Positions 35,754 through 46,677 of a stretch of 64,000 nucleotides of DNA are shown here, one piece after another. Below the pieces are notes generated by a model. It was not told where the DNA came from. It was given only the letters and a program-made list of their open reading frames with translations, and searched no databases. The DNA is from Tetranychus cinnabarinus. Its lineage: Eukaryota; Arthropoda; Arachnida; Trombidiformes; Tetranychidae. The number at the start of each line of letters is the position of its first letter. Positions within the stretch are counted from its first letter, which is position 1. The stretch lies in NCBI GenBank assembly GCA_022266195.1, contig WHVY01000001.1, forward strand, positions 15,996,001 through 16,060,000, given 5' to 3'. The position numbers and the translations under genes were made by a program.

Positions 35754-36968
35754 ATGGTAATCATGATTAGAAGTACTGGTTCAATCAGATCCCGGAGAAA
35801 TAAATCAAATGATAAAGATTTAGCCTCAAAGGAACCAATTAGCAGCCTTAAAATAATCAAAATTGAAGCATCTTCAGTCAGTGAATCATTTATCAACAGT
35901 TCAACTAGACTCGATCTCTCATCGCCAAGTCCGAAATCACCTTCTCTGTCTTGTTCATCTTCACCTCAGCCAAGTACCGTGATAACATCCATTCGAGTAT
36001 CGCCCAATCATCGATCTCAGTGTTATATAACGACAACTTATACACCTTATCGTGATTTAATAAGAACCAATTTGATAAATACGGAAACATCATCACCAGC
36101 TGCAATAGACAGCAAGCAATGTTCAGGGGAACCTGCAACATCAACCTCTCCATCAACAACCATAGGAACTGTTTCATCTTCATCGGCAAAATCACGAAAT
36201 GGAAGGTCAGTAAACAAACGAAATGGACGGTGGACGTTCACAAATTGCCGAGAAAGACAGCGACAGCAGAATGTAAATGAAGCTTTTCAAGAATTGCGAT
36301 CGAAAATTCCAACTCAACCAATAGATAAAAAGCTATCAAAATGTTCAATATTAACAAGAGCCATTGAATACATCAAGCTATTAAACGGAATCCTGGAAAA
36401 GATGGATGATAATGGTGATTATTATAGCCAAGGAACTCGAAAACGTGCCCGTTATGATTCGGAAGACACTCAGCTGGACTGTAAACCATCTTCAAGAAAC
36501 TCTTTGTTGACCACATCATCATCCTCTTCAATACATGATTATGAAAGTGATTGTCCAAACCCAGGTGAAGATGAAGAAGAGAAATATGAAAATGCCAATT
36601 TGGTTAAAACGGGTAACAAAGGTCTAAGAGAGAGGCAAAATTTGGGTTCATCTCGTTTATCATGCAACAACCGTCCCTTGGAAACAAATGTATCAATTAC
36701 TCGGGTTAATGGAACCATCCAAAGTCCACAATTTAGCCAGATTACGGATCGAGTTATCCTAGATTGTTCACCAGTTAATGGATCAAGTCAACGATCTTTC
36801 ACCAAAGAAAACCTTTCCGATGGTTTCTCCCAAGATTCACAGGAAACCATAAGATCATCTGAAGATAAGATAATTATGGATGATGTTAGTCTAGTTAGTT
36901 ATGAGTTTGATTCATCTAGAGAGCAAAGTATTTCATCAACTGTGAGCAGCCCATCTGATTCGGATTAA
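35754..36968 (+). CDS. TAL/SCL-type bHLH transcription factor
   Basis: One exon of 404 residues. The first ATG is at 35754; an in-frame TAA at 35712 lies upstream. The bHLH domain is at residues ~161-217: basic region TFTNCRERQRQQNVNEAF, helix 1 ELRSKIPT, a QPIDKKLSK loop, and helix 2 SILTRAIEYIKLLNGIL. The QQNVN basic region and PxDKKLSK loop are diagnostic of the TAL1/LYL1/NHLH-like group (Drosophila HLH3B), which bind E-boxes as heterodimers with E proteins and GATA/LMO partners in haemocyte and neural fates. Flanks are Ser/Thr/Pro-rich and probably disordered; the C-terminus is acidic and Ser-rich. The sequence differs from vertebrate TAL1 at helix 1 (EAFQELRSKI) and helix 2 (CSILTRAIEY). 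A second start at the fourth codon (MIR) is possible. AATAAA at 37032-37037, 64 bases past the stop, is a likely poly(A) signal. Confidence 0.85.
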   Translation: MVIMIRSTGSIRSRRNKSNDKDLASKEPISSLKIIKIEASSVSESFINSSTRLDLSSPSPKSPSLSCSSSPQPSTVITSIRVSPNHRSQCYITTTYTPYRDLIRTNLINTETSSPAAIDSKQCSGEPATSTSPSTTIGTVSSSSAKSRNGRSVNKRNGRWTFTNCRERQRQQNVNEAFQELRSKIPTQPIDKKLSKCSILTRAIEYIKLLNGILEKMDDNGDYYSQGTRKRARYDSEDTQLDCKPSSRNSLLTTSSSSSIHDYESDCPNPGEDEEEKYENANLVKTGNKGLRERQNLGSSRLSCNNRPLETNVSITRVNGTIQSPQFSQITDRVILDCSPVNGSSQRSFTKENLSDGFSQDSQETIRSSEDKIIMDDVSLVSYEFDSSREQSISSTVSSPSDSD

Positions 36969-38652
36969 CACTAAACACAAATCTTTTGCTTCTTTGCTTT
37001 TCTCTCACCATCTTCACTTTTCATCAGCAACAATAAAACTGCTATTTTGACTAATAAGACTGATTTCAGAGAAAGATAGTCAACTAGTTGATTTAAGTAT
37101 AACTGACGGGTCAATCAATTGTTGACAGTTAATTAGTTTGGCAACAAATGATGGGTGTTCACATTACAGCAAAACAAACATGTAATATATTCATAATTAG
37201 TCTGTATCATTAGTCTCAAATCAACTGATTCTCCTTCTCTTATTGTTTAAAAGTGAAACTGTTTTTCAAACAATCAACAGGATAACGGCTCAATGAACAG
37301 TGAGTTTCGTTGTCTGTTCAATATACTCACATTACTTTGATTTACAAAACAAAAAGAGACAAACTTAAACACAATTGAATAAAGTAAACGTTTAAAAACA
37401 CATGTTGTAAACAAATAACTGATTTAAGTAAAGATTTACGGATTGTTTCATTTGTTACCATTTTAAGGCCTAAGCTGAGATCTAATGTTTATTATGGTAG
37501 GCATTATGGTGTGTCTATACATTACAATATGTACTAGGCCTTAAATTTCAGACCATTTACCTCGTTATCTTGTTGACATTACAATATGAGAGTAAAAACA
37601 TATTTACTAAACTATTAACGATGTAAACTGGATTCAAATTCAGACAATTAAACTCTATGATAGTCAATATAATGGCTATCAACATTATACAATGCTATAA
37701 AAACTGTTAGATACAACAGCTTTTAACATTCTTAACCCATATCCAAGACTTTACACATCAAGAAATATATTGCTCATTAAGTATTTCAGTATTTCAGTAT
37801 TTAGAGTTGAAACAAGTAATATTTAACTTGATAATGTTAACTTACAATTCATTAATTTGTCAGGCTTTACATCGATAAATTAACTTCTCAAGTGACCCTT
37901 GAAAACGATGAATCCAACTTCCTTGGGTTTCCCTTTTTGAGGCTAAATCACTGTCTCTCCTTTCCTTTGTATCACTATTATTATTTTGTTAATCAATAGG
38001 ATAATGTTGGAGTATCAAAAGGCTAGGTGGTGGGTTTGATATACAAAACATGATTGTCATCACCTTAAATCTTCACAATTGATAACCAATCAACCCTTAA
38101 CACAGTAAAAATACACGAGTCAAAAGAAAAGCTAAAATCACATGCAGATGATTTGTCACACGTTCAAGATTGGCATAATTTTTTTAGGGAGTTTGCTATG
38201 ATAATGAAGTAAAATGGAGGGAAAATTCATTTGTCCGGAAATTAATAGAAATACAATTGAATAATTTCCAAACGATTAACACTCAACAGATAAAAATAAT
38301 CAAAAATATTCAAAGCAATTCTCCCATAAAAATAAAGATAAAAATTTTTATTGTTAAACTCATCATAAACAGTATAATAGTTGTCACCCGAGTTGACCAA
38401 AAGTTGGCTTTAGCTAATAAATCTTGAATAATCAGGCTTTCAATCAGATCTTTCTGTTTTTGGATCATTCGATTGCTAATTAATTTTTGGATGATCAACC
38501 TTTAAACAGTTAATTTGATTTATTGGTTACCATTCAAAGTACAGTATTGAATCTATCTTTTAACCATTCAAAATTAGCATATTATTCAATATCTTCTAAG
38601 ATTTTTCAAACTGCAAACGATGAATCACAAATATTTAAAAAATTAACTTAAT

Positions 38653-38858
38653 TAAAGGGTGTTGAGGTTAGTAAGGTTCAAGCAATCACTTACCCAAATG
38701 TTGATAAAGAGATAAAGATGATAAAATGAAATAGTCTCATCGTCTTCGTCTTCATCAACCATCTTTGCCATTGATATTTTCATTTTTATCATCTTTATCT
38801 CCTTATCAACATTTGGGTAAGTGATTGCTTGAACCTTACTAACCTCAACACCCTTTAT
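38653..38858. repeat. Long near-perfect inverted repeat (about 80-bp arms, about 45-nt loop)
   Basis: The left arm (38653-38732) begins TAAAGGGTGTTGAGGTTAGT and the right arm (about 38778-38858) ends with its reverse complement. I count one mismatch (A/G opposite 38808-38710) and one single-base indel over about 80 bp. The loop (about 38733-38777) is CT/TCATC-rich. Transcription from either strand would give one long stable hairpin. No transposase frame is inside. A foldback/MITE-type element, a hairpin RNA locus, or a recent inverted duplication are all possible. Confidence 0.85.
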
Positions 38859-38924
38859 ATCAACAATTACAAATCCGAAATTATTTTAAATTGTCAAAAA
38901 ATCAGTTAATAGCGAGAGTAAGAA

Positions 38925-38933
38925 GCGCCATCT
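38925..38933 (-). promoter_or_regulatory. AGATGGCGC motif (CTCF- or YY1/Pho-like)
   Basis: GCGCCATCT on the plus strand reads AGATGGCGC on the minus. It resembles the core of arthropod CTCF sites and also YY1/Pho-type sites. The motif recurs at 46081-46089 and, as TCGCCATCT, at 62193-62201. This copy lies about 730 bases upstream of ANKLE1. Confidence 0.3.
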
Positions 38934-39391
38934 GTTGATACAAAACTTGATTGTTGTTGAAAAATCTTGTTCAAACTGTCATTATCTTTATTTTCACTGA
39001 ATCATCAATCAATTCTGGTTGTTCTTGATTGGATTGAGCCCTCGTGATTTATCCTAAGCCTTCTCAATTGAAAAGAGCAATTAACTTGTTTAATCTGACA
39101 TCTGTTAGTAAATCTATCCGATTTACTTCTATTTTACGCTATGTTTACGTGATTCCGTTCAACCTGTGCAAAATTTGGAAAATTTAAATTGTTTGCTGAT
39201 TACTGAATTTCATTTATTCATCGTTGGGTAATTTTTTGATAGTTGCTGTCTATTTCATGTATAATTTGAGATGTGAATGACTTTGGTTGTAAAATGGATA
39301 TACATTGATAGGTTTGTAAACCTTTGATCTTTAAAATGACTTATCGCTTTATCATGATTATTCAATAACTATGTGATTTTTTCTCATCTAG

Positions 39392-39597
39392 ATGAACCTT
39401 TGTGCCTGATTGATGTAGACGAGATTGAAATACGAGCAAATCTTGAGCTTAGTTTGTTCATTAATCTTTTTAACAATTGTTCTGGAGTTCTACGTTCAAA
39501 TATCTGTATGCTCTTCTCTGATTGGCTGATTGGCCACCAAACCGTTGGAATACATTTCAAGTGTCTCGAGCTCAAATCTGGTTTAAACTTTAGATAG
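39392..39597 (+). other. Orphan terminal-exon-like frame upstream of ANKLE1
   Basis: TTTTTTCTCATCTAG at 39377-39391 is a good splice acceptor. After it, with one base supplied by a preceding exon, a frame opens (D)EPLCLIDVDEIEIRANLELS and runs 68 codons to TAG at 39595-39597, ending CLELKSGLNFR. Residue use looks protein-like, but no matching upstream exon was found and no family was recognised. It ends only 64 bases before the ANKLE1 start codon, so it could also be chance within the promoter region. Confidence 0.25.
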
Positions 39598-39660
39598 ATC
39601 AATTGGTGTATATGTTTTTATGTGTTTACTCTGTGAATCGACTGCTGCGAACTTACAATC

Positions 39661-41374
39661 ATGATTGAAAGCTTGGTTAATTGCATCCGACAAGGAAAAT
39701 TAGAGTAAGTTTTACTTATAAATTCATGTTTTGTAAACCCTGTTCTTGTTGTTTACTAAACAATGTACTGCTGATTGTTATGACTGACTATTTTTTTTGT
39801 TTCCCTTGTTTACTATTTCCAGTGCCATTTCTGGTTTTATCAAACGTTTGAAAAACATCAACATTGTTTTAATTAAAGAAGATGACTGCAATTTGAATCT
39901 CCTTCATATTGCTGCTGGTATCGACTCAGTCTTTCGAGATGATGTTGTTAATTTAATTGTGAAAGCAAAAGAACTCGACATAAACAAACCTAGTGGACCA
40001 GGAAATGATTGTTGGACCGCAGCTCATATAACTGCTATCAAAGGCTACTCTACAACTCTAAAGTGTTTACTAGATCATGGAGCCGATCCATATTTACTAG
40101 ACATTGACTGTAACACTGTTTGGGATGTTGCATCAGCTAACAACAACCACAGCTGTATTCGCGTTCTAGAAAATGCAGTTAATTCGCCACCTTCTCCATT
40201 AATTGATGATTCCATTTACTTTTCTATGAGCTCTCTAGGATTGATAGATCTGGACCAGACCATCAAATTAAGTGACCAATCCTCAGTGGTCCAAGTCACA
40301 TCTCAAGAGCTCCAACTTCGTAGAAAAAATACAGATAAATTGCCACAGAAGGCTCCTAAATTGAAATCAACTAGATCACCACCCAGAAGACCGACAGTAG
40401 ATGCATCAGTCAGTTTAGTGACAGATAAATCAAATGACACAGTAATTTACACTGATTCAGACTTTAATGTTACTTTAGTTGGGATCAAAGATACAACTTT
40501 AATCTCTAATGACTCCAGCTCTACTTTAGATAATACAACGCTGAGCCCGCTTGATTCAAATTTGAAGAAATTGACCGATCCAGAGATATACCAGCAACTT
40601 CAGCGTTTCGGTGAAAGCCCTGGACCAGTCAACCAATTCACTCGGGATGTTTACTTAAAAAAATTAGGAAAAATCATATCAAATAGAGTACAAGTTAAAT
40701 CACCGATCAAATCACAAATCAAATCACCGCTTAAATCACCTGTAAAAAAGACACAAACGCTTTCTTCTTATCCACAAGAAATCAACAACATAGTCTCGTG
40801 GAAGTTTGATTTTGTCGAAGCCAAAGAAATAGATAAAGAATTTATGGACATCTTTTCAGAAGCAAAAGGTCCTCGAGATTTTTTCAATTACCTGCTGTTA
40901 GATCCAAGAAAAACATGTAATCTATCTCAAGCAGCATCCGAAGCACAAGATAAGAAAACGGAAGTCAGTCTTTTTGTTAAATTCATAAAAGCAATTTTCT
41001 ACATTGGTAAAGGTAAAAATAATCGACCTTACATGCATCTTTACGAAGCTGCTTTACCATTAAATAAGCGAAAACCAATTAGCGCTAAAGTTAAAAGGAT
41101 AATTGAAATCTGGGATCAGGATTATGGAGTAATTTCTCTTCATTTTCCCAACGGAATGACTTCTGAAGAAGCTTTTGCTCGTGAATCATTAATGATTAAT
41201 GCCATTGATCTTGATAATTTAACCAATATCAGATTGGGTCAAAATAAGGTGCATTCTGGTTATTTGACTGACGCCAAGAAAAAGGTTCTTGGTGCATACT
41301 GCCTTTGGAAGGCTTATAAAAATCTTATTCTCAATGGTGAACGGCAAATCAAGCGTTTTAATATTACTCGTTAA
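39661..41374 (+). CDS. ANKLE1: ANKLE1 / LEM-3, ankyrin-LEM GIY-YIG endonuclease
   Basis: Two exons, 39661-39704 and 39823-41374, join through a split GAT codon into 531 residues. Ankyrin repeats at ~35-125 (NLNLLHIAA; CWTAAHITAIKGYSTTLKCLLDHGADP). A LEM domain at ~264-300 (LTDPEIYQQLQRFGESPGPV, then TRDVYLKKL). A short KSP-type repeat at ~306-324 (KSPIKSQIKSPLKSPVK). A GIY-YIG nuclease domain at ~396-490: AIFYIGKGKNNRPYMHLYEA, with the catalytic Arg in NNRPY and a Glu in EEAFARES. This domain order is specific to ANKLE1 and nematode LEM-3. LEM-3 acts at the midbody and cuts chromatin bridges left by replication or recombination faults; ANKLE1 has similar DNA-cleaving activity. The LEM domain binds BAF-coated DNA. 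Human ANKLE1 is about 615 residues, so this copy is compact. All nuclease landmarks I can check are intact. Confidence 0.93.
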
Positions 41375-41495
41375 ATTATTATTCAACGATTATCTAATAT
41401 GATAATTTTATGATTTTATCTTTTATAATTTTTCACCATCATTTTCAAATAATTTGTTTAATCACATTGTTTATATATCATCTCCCTCATTTGCT

Positions 41496-41532
41496 TTTAT
41501 TTTTCATCAAGAAAGGTTCTTTTATAAATAAA
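41496..41532. terminator. Crossing poly(A) signals of ANKLE1 and MEK
   Basis: AATAAA on the plus strand at 41527-41532 fits the ANKLE1 end (153 bases past its stop). On the minus strand AATAAA (plus TTTATT 41496-41501) fits the MEK end (235 bases past its stop). If both are used, the two 3' untranslated regions overlap by several tens of bases as natural antisense. Confidence 0.5.
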
Positions 41533-41598
41533 TATAAGAGGCGAAATGAAATAAAAGTGATCTTATTTGAAGTCAACAGGTTATGGCTTGAAAAAGAA

Positions 41599-41616
41599 AG
41601 AGAGAGAGAGAGAGAG
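41599..41616. repeat. (GA)n microsatellite
   Basis: An AG dinucleotide run of about eight units lies between the ANKLE1 and MEK stop codons, in the likely MEK 3' untranslated region. Confidence 0.8.
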
Positions 41617-41735
41617 TTAAGAATAAAGTTCCGAAGAATGAATCGAAAAATTGAAAAGTAAATTGAAAAGTGAGGAATAAGCAGAAGACAATGATAAAAA
41701 GTGGAGAGAAAAGCATTTAAATCAAGTCGATCACA

Positions 41736-43796
41736 TTATACATTAGTTGCTGTTGAGGCAGATGCAACGGACGTAGTTACTGAAGTCGCGGTCGCCGTTG
41801 TGTTTTTTGTGGGTGTTGATGGTTCCAATTTCATTACTTGACAAACCCATCGAGCAAAATCGAGATCTTCACTTTCAGATTTCTTAACATAAGGATGATT
41901 CTAAGGAAAGAATAGTAGAGAAAATGCAAAATTAGAACATCGTAAAGGAATTGAAATTGTAACATGCTGAAATTAAACTTAAAATAGTAATTGATTCAAA
42001 ACAAAATAAGATAGAGAAAAAATCACATGGAACGATATTGAAATTTTAAGGTCAAAGTAATCTGTTTTTCTAACTGTGAGAATGGGTTTTAAAAATTTCA
42101 AACATGTATGCCTTACCATTAAAGTTTTGAGATCAGGTCTTTCTACTGGATTCTTTTTGAGACAACTATCAACCAAATCTTTGAATTCTGCTGAAAATAT
42201 CCCGGATGGTATAGTTGGCTGTGGCTCATTTACGATGTAATCTAATAATTCAAAGATGGATAAACGTGGACAAACGTCCCCTGCTGTTGAATTGGATGCA
42301 GAATTTTGACTAAAGCTAGCCGGACGCGTCTTCGAATTGGGGCTTACAGGAGTTTTGGCATCGTTTGAGCTATCCTGCAGCTCGGGTTGATATTGTGAGC
42401 CGAAGATGGCCTTGAGCTCTTTTGGCTCTGGAGGTGGAACAGGATATCGACCAATAGCCATTTCAACAAGGGATAGTCCGAGGCTCCATATATCAGATTG
42501 AATGGTATAATGAGTACCTTGTAGCCTTTCCGGCTGTGAGAAATTGTGCAAATATAGAGAGTTAGTTATGGAATAGGCATAGCAGTGTCATTAACATGGA
42601 AAAATTTCTATTTTGATCATCTTTCAAATCAGATTGTGTACTTCTAGGAACCAACCATACATAATCTTGAAATGAAAATCACAATATTGAAATTGTTCGA
42701 TGTTCATTGATAGATCACCGCTTTAAGAATGGTGTACGGTACGTACAGACATATAGGATCTAGTGCCAACAAAAGAGTTAGCCATTGAGTCAATTAATTG
42801 TCCACTGACGCCAAAATCACATATTTTAATTTCTCCTCTGGAATTTACAAGAATGTTGGAAGGCTTGACATCTGTGAATAGATCATAAAAAATCAAATAA
42901 AATGAAATATTCTCTCCAAAAATATTCAGATATTCATTATTATACCTCTATGCATAATTTGATGTTTCTCCCTCAGGTAATTGAGTCCTTTTAGGACAGC
43001 AATGGTAACTTTACCAAGCACTTGTTCAGGTATTCGTCCAGCTTTTTTGAGGACCAAATCAAGGGAACCTCCATCCTGAGCAGAAGCATTGAAAGAATTA
43101 GATAAGCATTCTAGTATTTGAGAAAAATAACCCTGTAATTACCATATATTCCATACAGATATTAATCTCTCCATCACTGTAAAATGCACCATAAAACCCA
43201 ACAATGTGGGGTGAATTACATTCATGAAGAACTTTTAATTCTCGGATTATTTGATTGCGAATGGCAGGTTTAACTTCAAGATGAATGAGCTGAATAAGAA
43301 GATAAAAACGCGCGTTAATAAGTAATTGAGAATGCCAATGTTAAATGTAGTCTAGAATCAAAGAAAAACTATACCAACCTTACGGGCCATGATAAGACCA
43401 GATGGTCGATGCAGGACTTTGGTGACAACACCTCCATTACCGGCACCTAACTCTCCTAGATATTCAAAATCTTCTCCTGTTAATTCACCAACCTTTTGTT
43501 TCTGAGTTAAAAAGGTTTCCAATCTTTGCCTTTGTTGATCATCCAAATCAAGGCCTTCGAGTGTTTTATGGAGAGCTTCAATGCTTGTGTCCAATGGTTG
43601 CCTATCATATGAAAATATGGAAAGAAAAAGAAACAAAACAGTGTTAGAAGGATAAAGTAAAAGGGTATCAATAGGATAGAATACAGAAAGCACAAATGAT
43701 ACTCAACTCATTTTGGTCCTGACTGGAATCACCTGAGTCTACTGAGCCAGGAGGAAGTTTAAGGTTGAGTTTATTTTTATTTTGGTTACGACTCAT
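41736..43796 (-). CDS. MEK: MEK (MAP kinase kinase 1/2, Dsor1-like)
   Basis: Seven exons on the minus strand: 43796-43708, 43601-43379, 43289-43143, 43075-42946, 42871-42747, 42533-42117, 41900-41736, giving 431 residues. The basic N-terminus MSRNQNKNKLNLKLPPG fits an ERK docking site. Kinase landmarks: glycine loop GAGNGG (~83), catalytic Lys in MARK (K104), HRDVKPSN (D197), DFG (D215), the activation loop with both RAF-target serines (S225 and S229, in [20 protein letters not shown]), then GRYPVPPPEPKE and a Pro/Ser-rich insert with KTPVSP. MEK is the dual-specificity kinase between RAF and ERK in receptor tyrosine kinase signalling. The C-terminal tail is unusually rich in Ala/Thr/Ser and ends ATNV. 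The first donor (GA then GTTGAG) is non-ideal but is the only in-phase option. An acceptor (ATTTTAG) five bases upstream of the start codon implies a further 5' untranslated exon. Confidence 0.95.
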
Positions 43797-43801
43797 CGGA
43801 A

Positions 43802-46297
43802 CTAAAATTTAAGTGTAGACACCAGTATTATGGATAATGGTTGAATAGAGTGGAGAGAAGAAAGAAGACAGATGAGAGAAAATTGGATAACAATGAAATT
43901 AGTTGAACACTTGATAAAGCCAACAAGCCAATTAACTTATTAAACACTAGGCTAGCCTTAGAATGACTGAATTAACTTGATTCAAAGAATTAACAAAATA
44001 GAGATGCATAAGATGACGCTGATGAATAACTGAATGATAAGTTGAACATTAAAATACCAACCAGAAACCCAAATGTAAAGCTCTTTTTGCAAGCCATTGA
44101 AAATATTTGCCTCTTACAAGCTCTCTTTCTCTCCCTTTCCCCCCTTCTTTTTGCATCTCTTTCTTTATCTATTTACCTTTCATTTTAGTCACTTGACTTT
44201 CTCTGGATTTACAAAAATTTAAAATTAAAAAATTAAATTGTCTCAAAGAATTAATATGCCATGTAAATGATATAAAATGTGATAATTTGCACAGTTAAAG
44301 TTACCATTTTTTACCTAAAATTAACATGCGGTAAGTACCAGAAACATGTTGAACTAGGTAACGCATTTTAAGGGTTAACAAGTGTTGTAACTGCTAATCT
44401 CTATTATCCAACGGCTATAGCAGGATTCGGGTAGATAAGCCACTGAACCATTTTCGGCTTGTATTTGTAGTTATCATGCGCTGCTAATTGACTACATGTA
44501 AATCTAGGAATATTGACAGCTATACAGTGTTTAAACGTCAATCTAACGCTTAATCGGATTCTTTTTACCTGATATTATTCGAATTTTTCAATATATCAAT
44601 AAATAATTACCTTGACGAATAAGTTTACTGATGATTTTGTTGGCTATAGATGAATATAATGGTTCCTTGTTGGTATAAAATTTCACCACATAAGACTTTA
44701 TTTATATCAATACTCACATGGAAAGCACCTTTTTTTATCTCCTCAATAAACTTGAATTTACATGGATTGATGTTAGTGATGATTTTGGTGGTGATGATGA
44801 ATATTAAGAGATGATATCAATAAAATTGTAAATATTGAAAAATAAAACGAAAATTGAATGAGAAAAGGAAAGACAAGAGTTTGAGGAGAGAGAGAGATGA
44901 ATGCTCTGAGAAGTCGATTCTTGTTTTCAATGAAGGCTAAGGTGATGGAAAGAGTTCAATGTAAAGGGGGAAGAGCTTTCACTATCTCTTTCTAGTGTTT
45001 AGAATTTAAAGAAAGTAAAATAGACAGTGAGGTCAGATGAATGAAAAGATGAGGAAGATGTGAGGGAAAAGAGAAAAGAAAAAGAAAGTAGAGTAAGATT
45101 TTGGATGAGGTCGATCGATGCTGTCTAGAGTCTTAGAGATGCTCGTAAAAAAAAGGTTGATGATCTAGAGCTGAAGATTGAAAGGATTTATGCAAGATAT
45201 AGTTTTTTTAGGTCATTCTCATCCTGATCATCATCCTCATCTTCATAGTCATGATCAATGCTAGTTCAACATTCATTTATTATTGATTATATTCACAGAT
45301 TGGTCGGTTTCAATCATCCCTTTCAACCAAACCCATTAAAGCAAAAGAGTTGCACATCTGTTTCAACATTTCAATGTTTCAACTTTAATCACTGTCAAAG
45401 TCTGGTCAGTTGTTACGAGACTGTTGATTAGATGAACGGCAATGTATTAATTAGAGATGAAGCAATTAAAAAGTCGATATGCTCTTCTAGCCTTTCATTT
45501 AGCCAAATATCAAACATTTACAACCAAAGAAATTAAAACTATGCAATTTCAAGCCTTTACAATGACGATCTTTTGTTTCAAACAATAATGTTTCTTGAGT
45601 AAATATTGAATTATTAAAGTGAATTATCAGTAAAGTATTAAATTTGAAATAAATAGGTCAACATTCTTGACTACTGAAAGGGTTCTGTGTTTGATTGTTT
45701 AGAGAAACGAAAATTTTATATTCTTGGATAAAAATGAAGATTGCTTATCAAATGGCTTGCACTTATTAGACTTAATTTTGTAAAATATTAAGCTTACTTT
45801 GGTGAAAAAATGAACCAATAGTTTTGATGTGACCAAATCATCAAATGGTTGAACCAACTTTTCATTTCAGTTTCTGGTTAACTCTGTTTTCCATATGATT
45901 CTGGTTCGCATGAGCATTATGATTGTTGATTGTACACGCATGGCATCGAACCAAAACTGATTATTGACATTGAACTGAATCAAAATATAATTTGAAACGC
46001 AAACACAACAATAATAAAACAAATTGTTTCTGAAAATCAAACTCTGACAAAATTTCATGTTGAAAGAAACCTGAATAGTCGCGCCATCTATGAGGTAATA
46101 AATAAACAATAATAAAACAAATTCCGTTGAAAGTAAACAAATGTTTAGATTTTAATGTTGATCTATTCATAAGTTTTGATTATTGTGTCTTTTATTATCA
46201 TTTAGTGTTTGCCTTGACAATTAAATTTAAATTTTCTAATTTTAACGAAAACTTTCTATTTCTTTTTTGACATTAAGTTCCAAGACTATGTCTAGTG
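43802..46297. other. Region upstream of MEK, no gene seen
   Basis: This should contain the MEK 5' untranslated exon(s), since an acceptor lies directly upstream of its start codon. There are purine-rich stretches at 44850-45080. No other coding frame was supported. GCGCCATCT, the CTCF/YY1-like motif, is at 46081-46089. Confidence 0.4.
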
Positions 46298-46677
46298 ATG
46301 ATAGAGATCAGTTGCTTGTATGTTTTACTCGCATAATTGAACATTTGGATTTTTCGCAATTTGCAAAGATACACCGAAGCAATGAAAATACTGTGATGAA
46401 CATTCTAGATGGAATTTTTTCTTAAATATTTCTAGTAATGATCTGCTTCATGCAAATACTTGGACAGAAGTATCCCAAAGTAGGCTTTGTTATTTTTAAT
46501 GACATTGACAATGTAAAAATTATATGGACACCTGTTACACCTATTCAGACATCTATACCAATCTAGACTGGCCGCTTCATGAAATATCAATACCTTTACT
46601 CGCATATAACAGTATCATCTCTGCACTTCTTCTGATTGAAGGGAAACCAACTAAACCAAATATTAGGTAATAATAAA
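46298..46677 (+). CDS. Possible small three-exon gene, unknown
   Basis: Exons 46298-46317, 46409-46479 and 46549-46670 join in phase into about 70 residues, starting MIEIS and including SSNDLLHANTWTEVSQ, then YTNLDWPLHEISIPLLAYNS and ending EGKPTKPNIR. Donors are GTATGT and GTAGGC; acceptors are ATTCTAG and ATTCAG. AATAAA (46672-46677) follows the stop directly. A competing reading from ATG at 46288 gives a 45-residue frame through the first intron (with IIEHLDFSQFAKIHRSNENT), also protein-like. No family recognised. It may be a real small gene or a fragment of a decayed one; the two readings cannot both be coding as drawn. Confidence 0.3.

Larger units (their letters stand above)
36969..39391. 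other. 2.4-kb interval between the bHLH and ANKLE1 genes
   Basis: After the bHLH poly(A) signal at 37032-37037 the sequence is AT-rich with no coding frame I can support. It contains a spaced AAGGCCTA / TAGGCCTT pair (37467 and about 37535) and the long inverted repeat at 38653-38858, described separately. Confidence 0.5.

Noticed and set aside
35905..36558. Three minus-strand frames opposite the bHLH gene
   Set aside because: Antisense shadows of a single-exon gene with a recognisable bHLH domain; no independent support.
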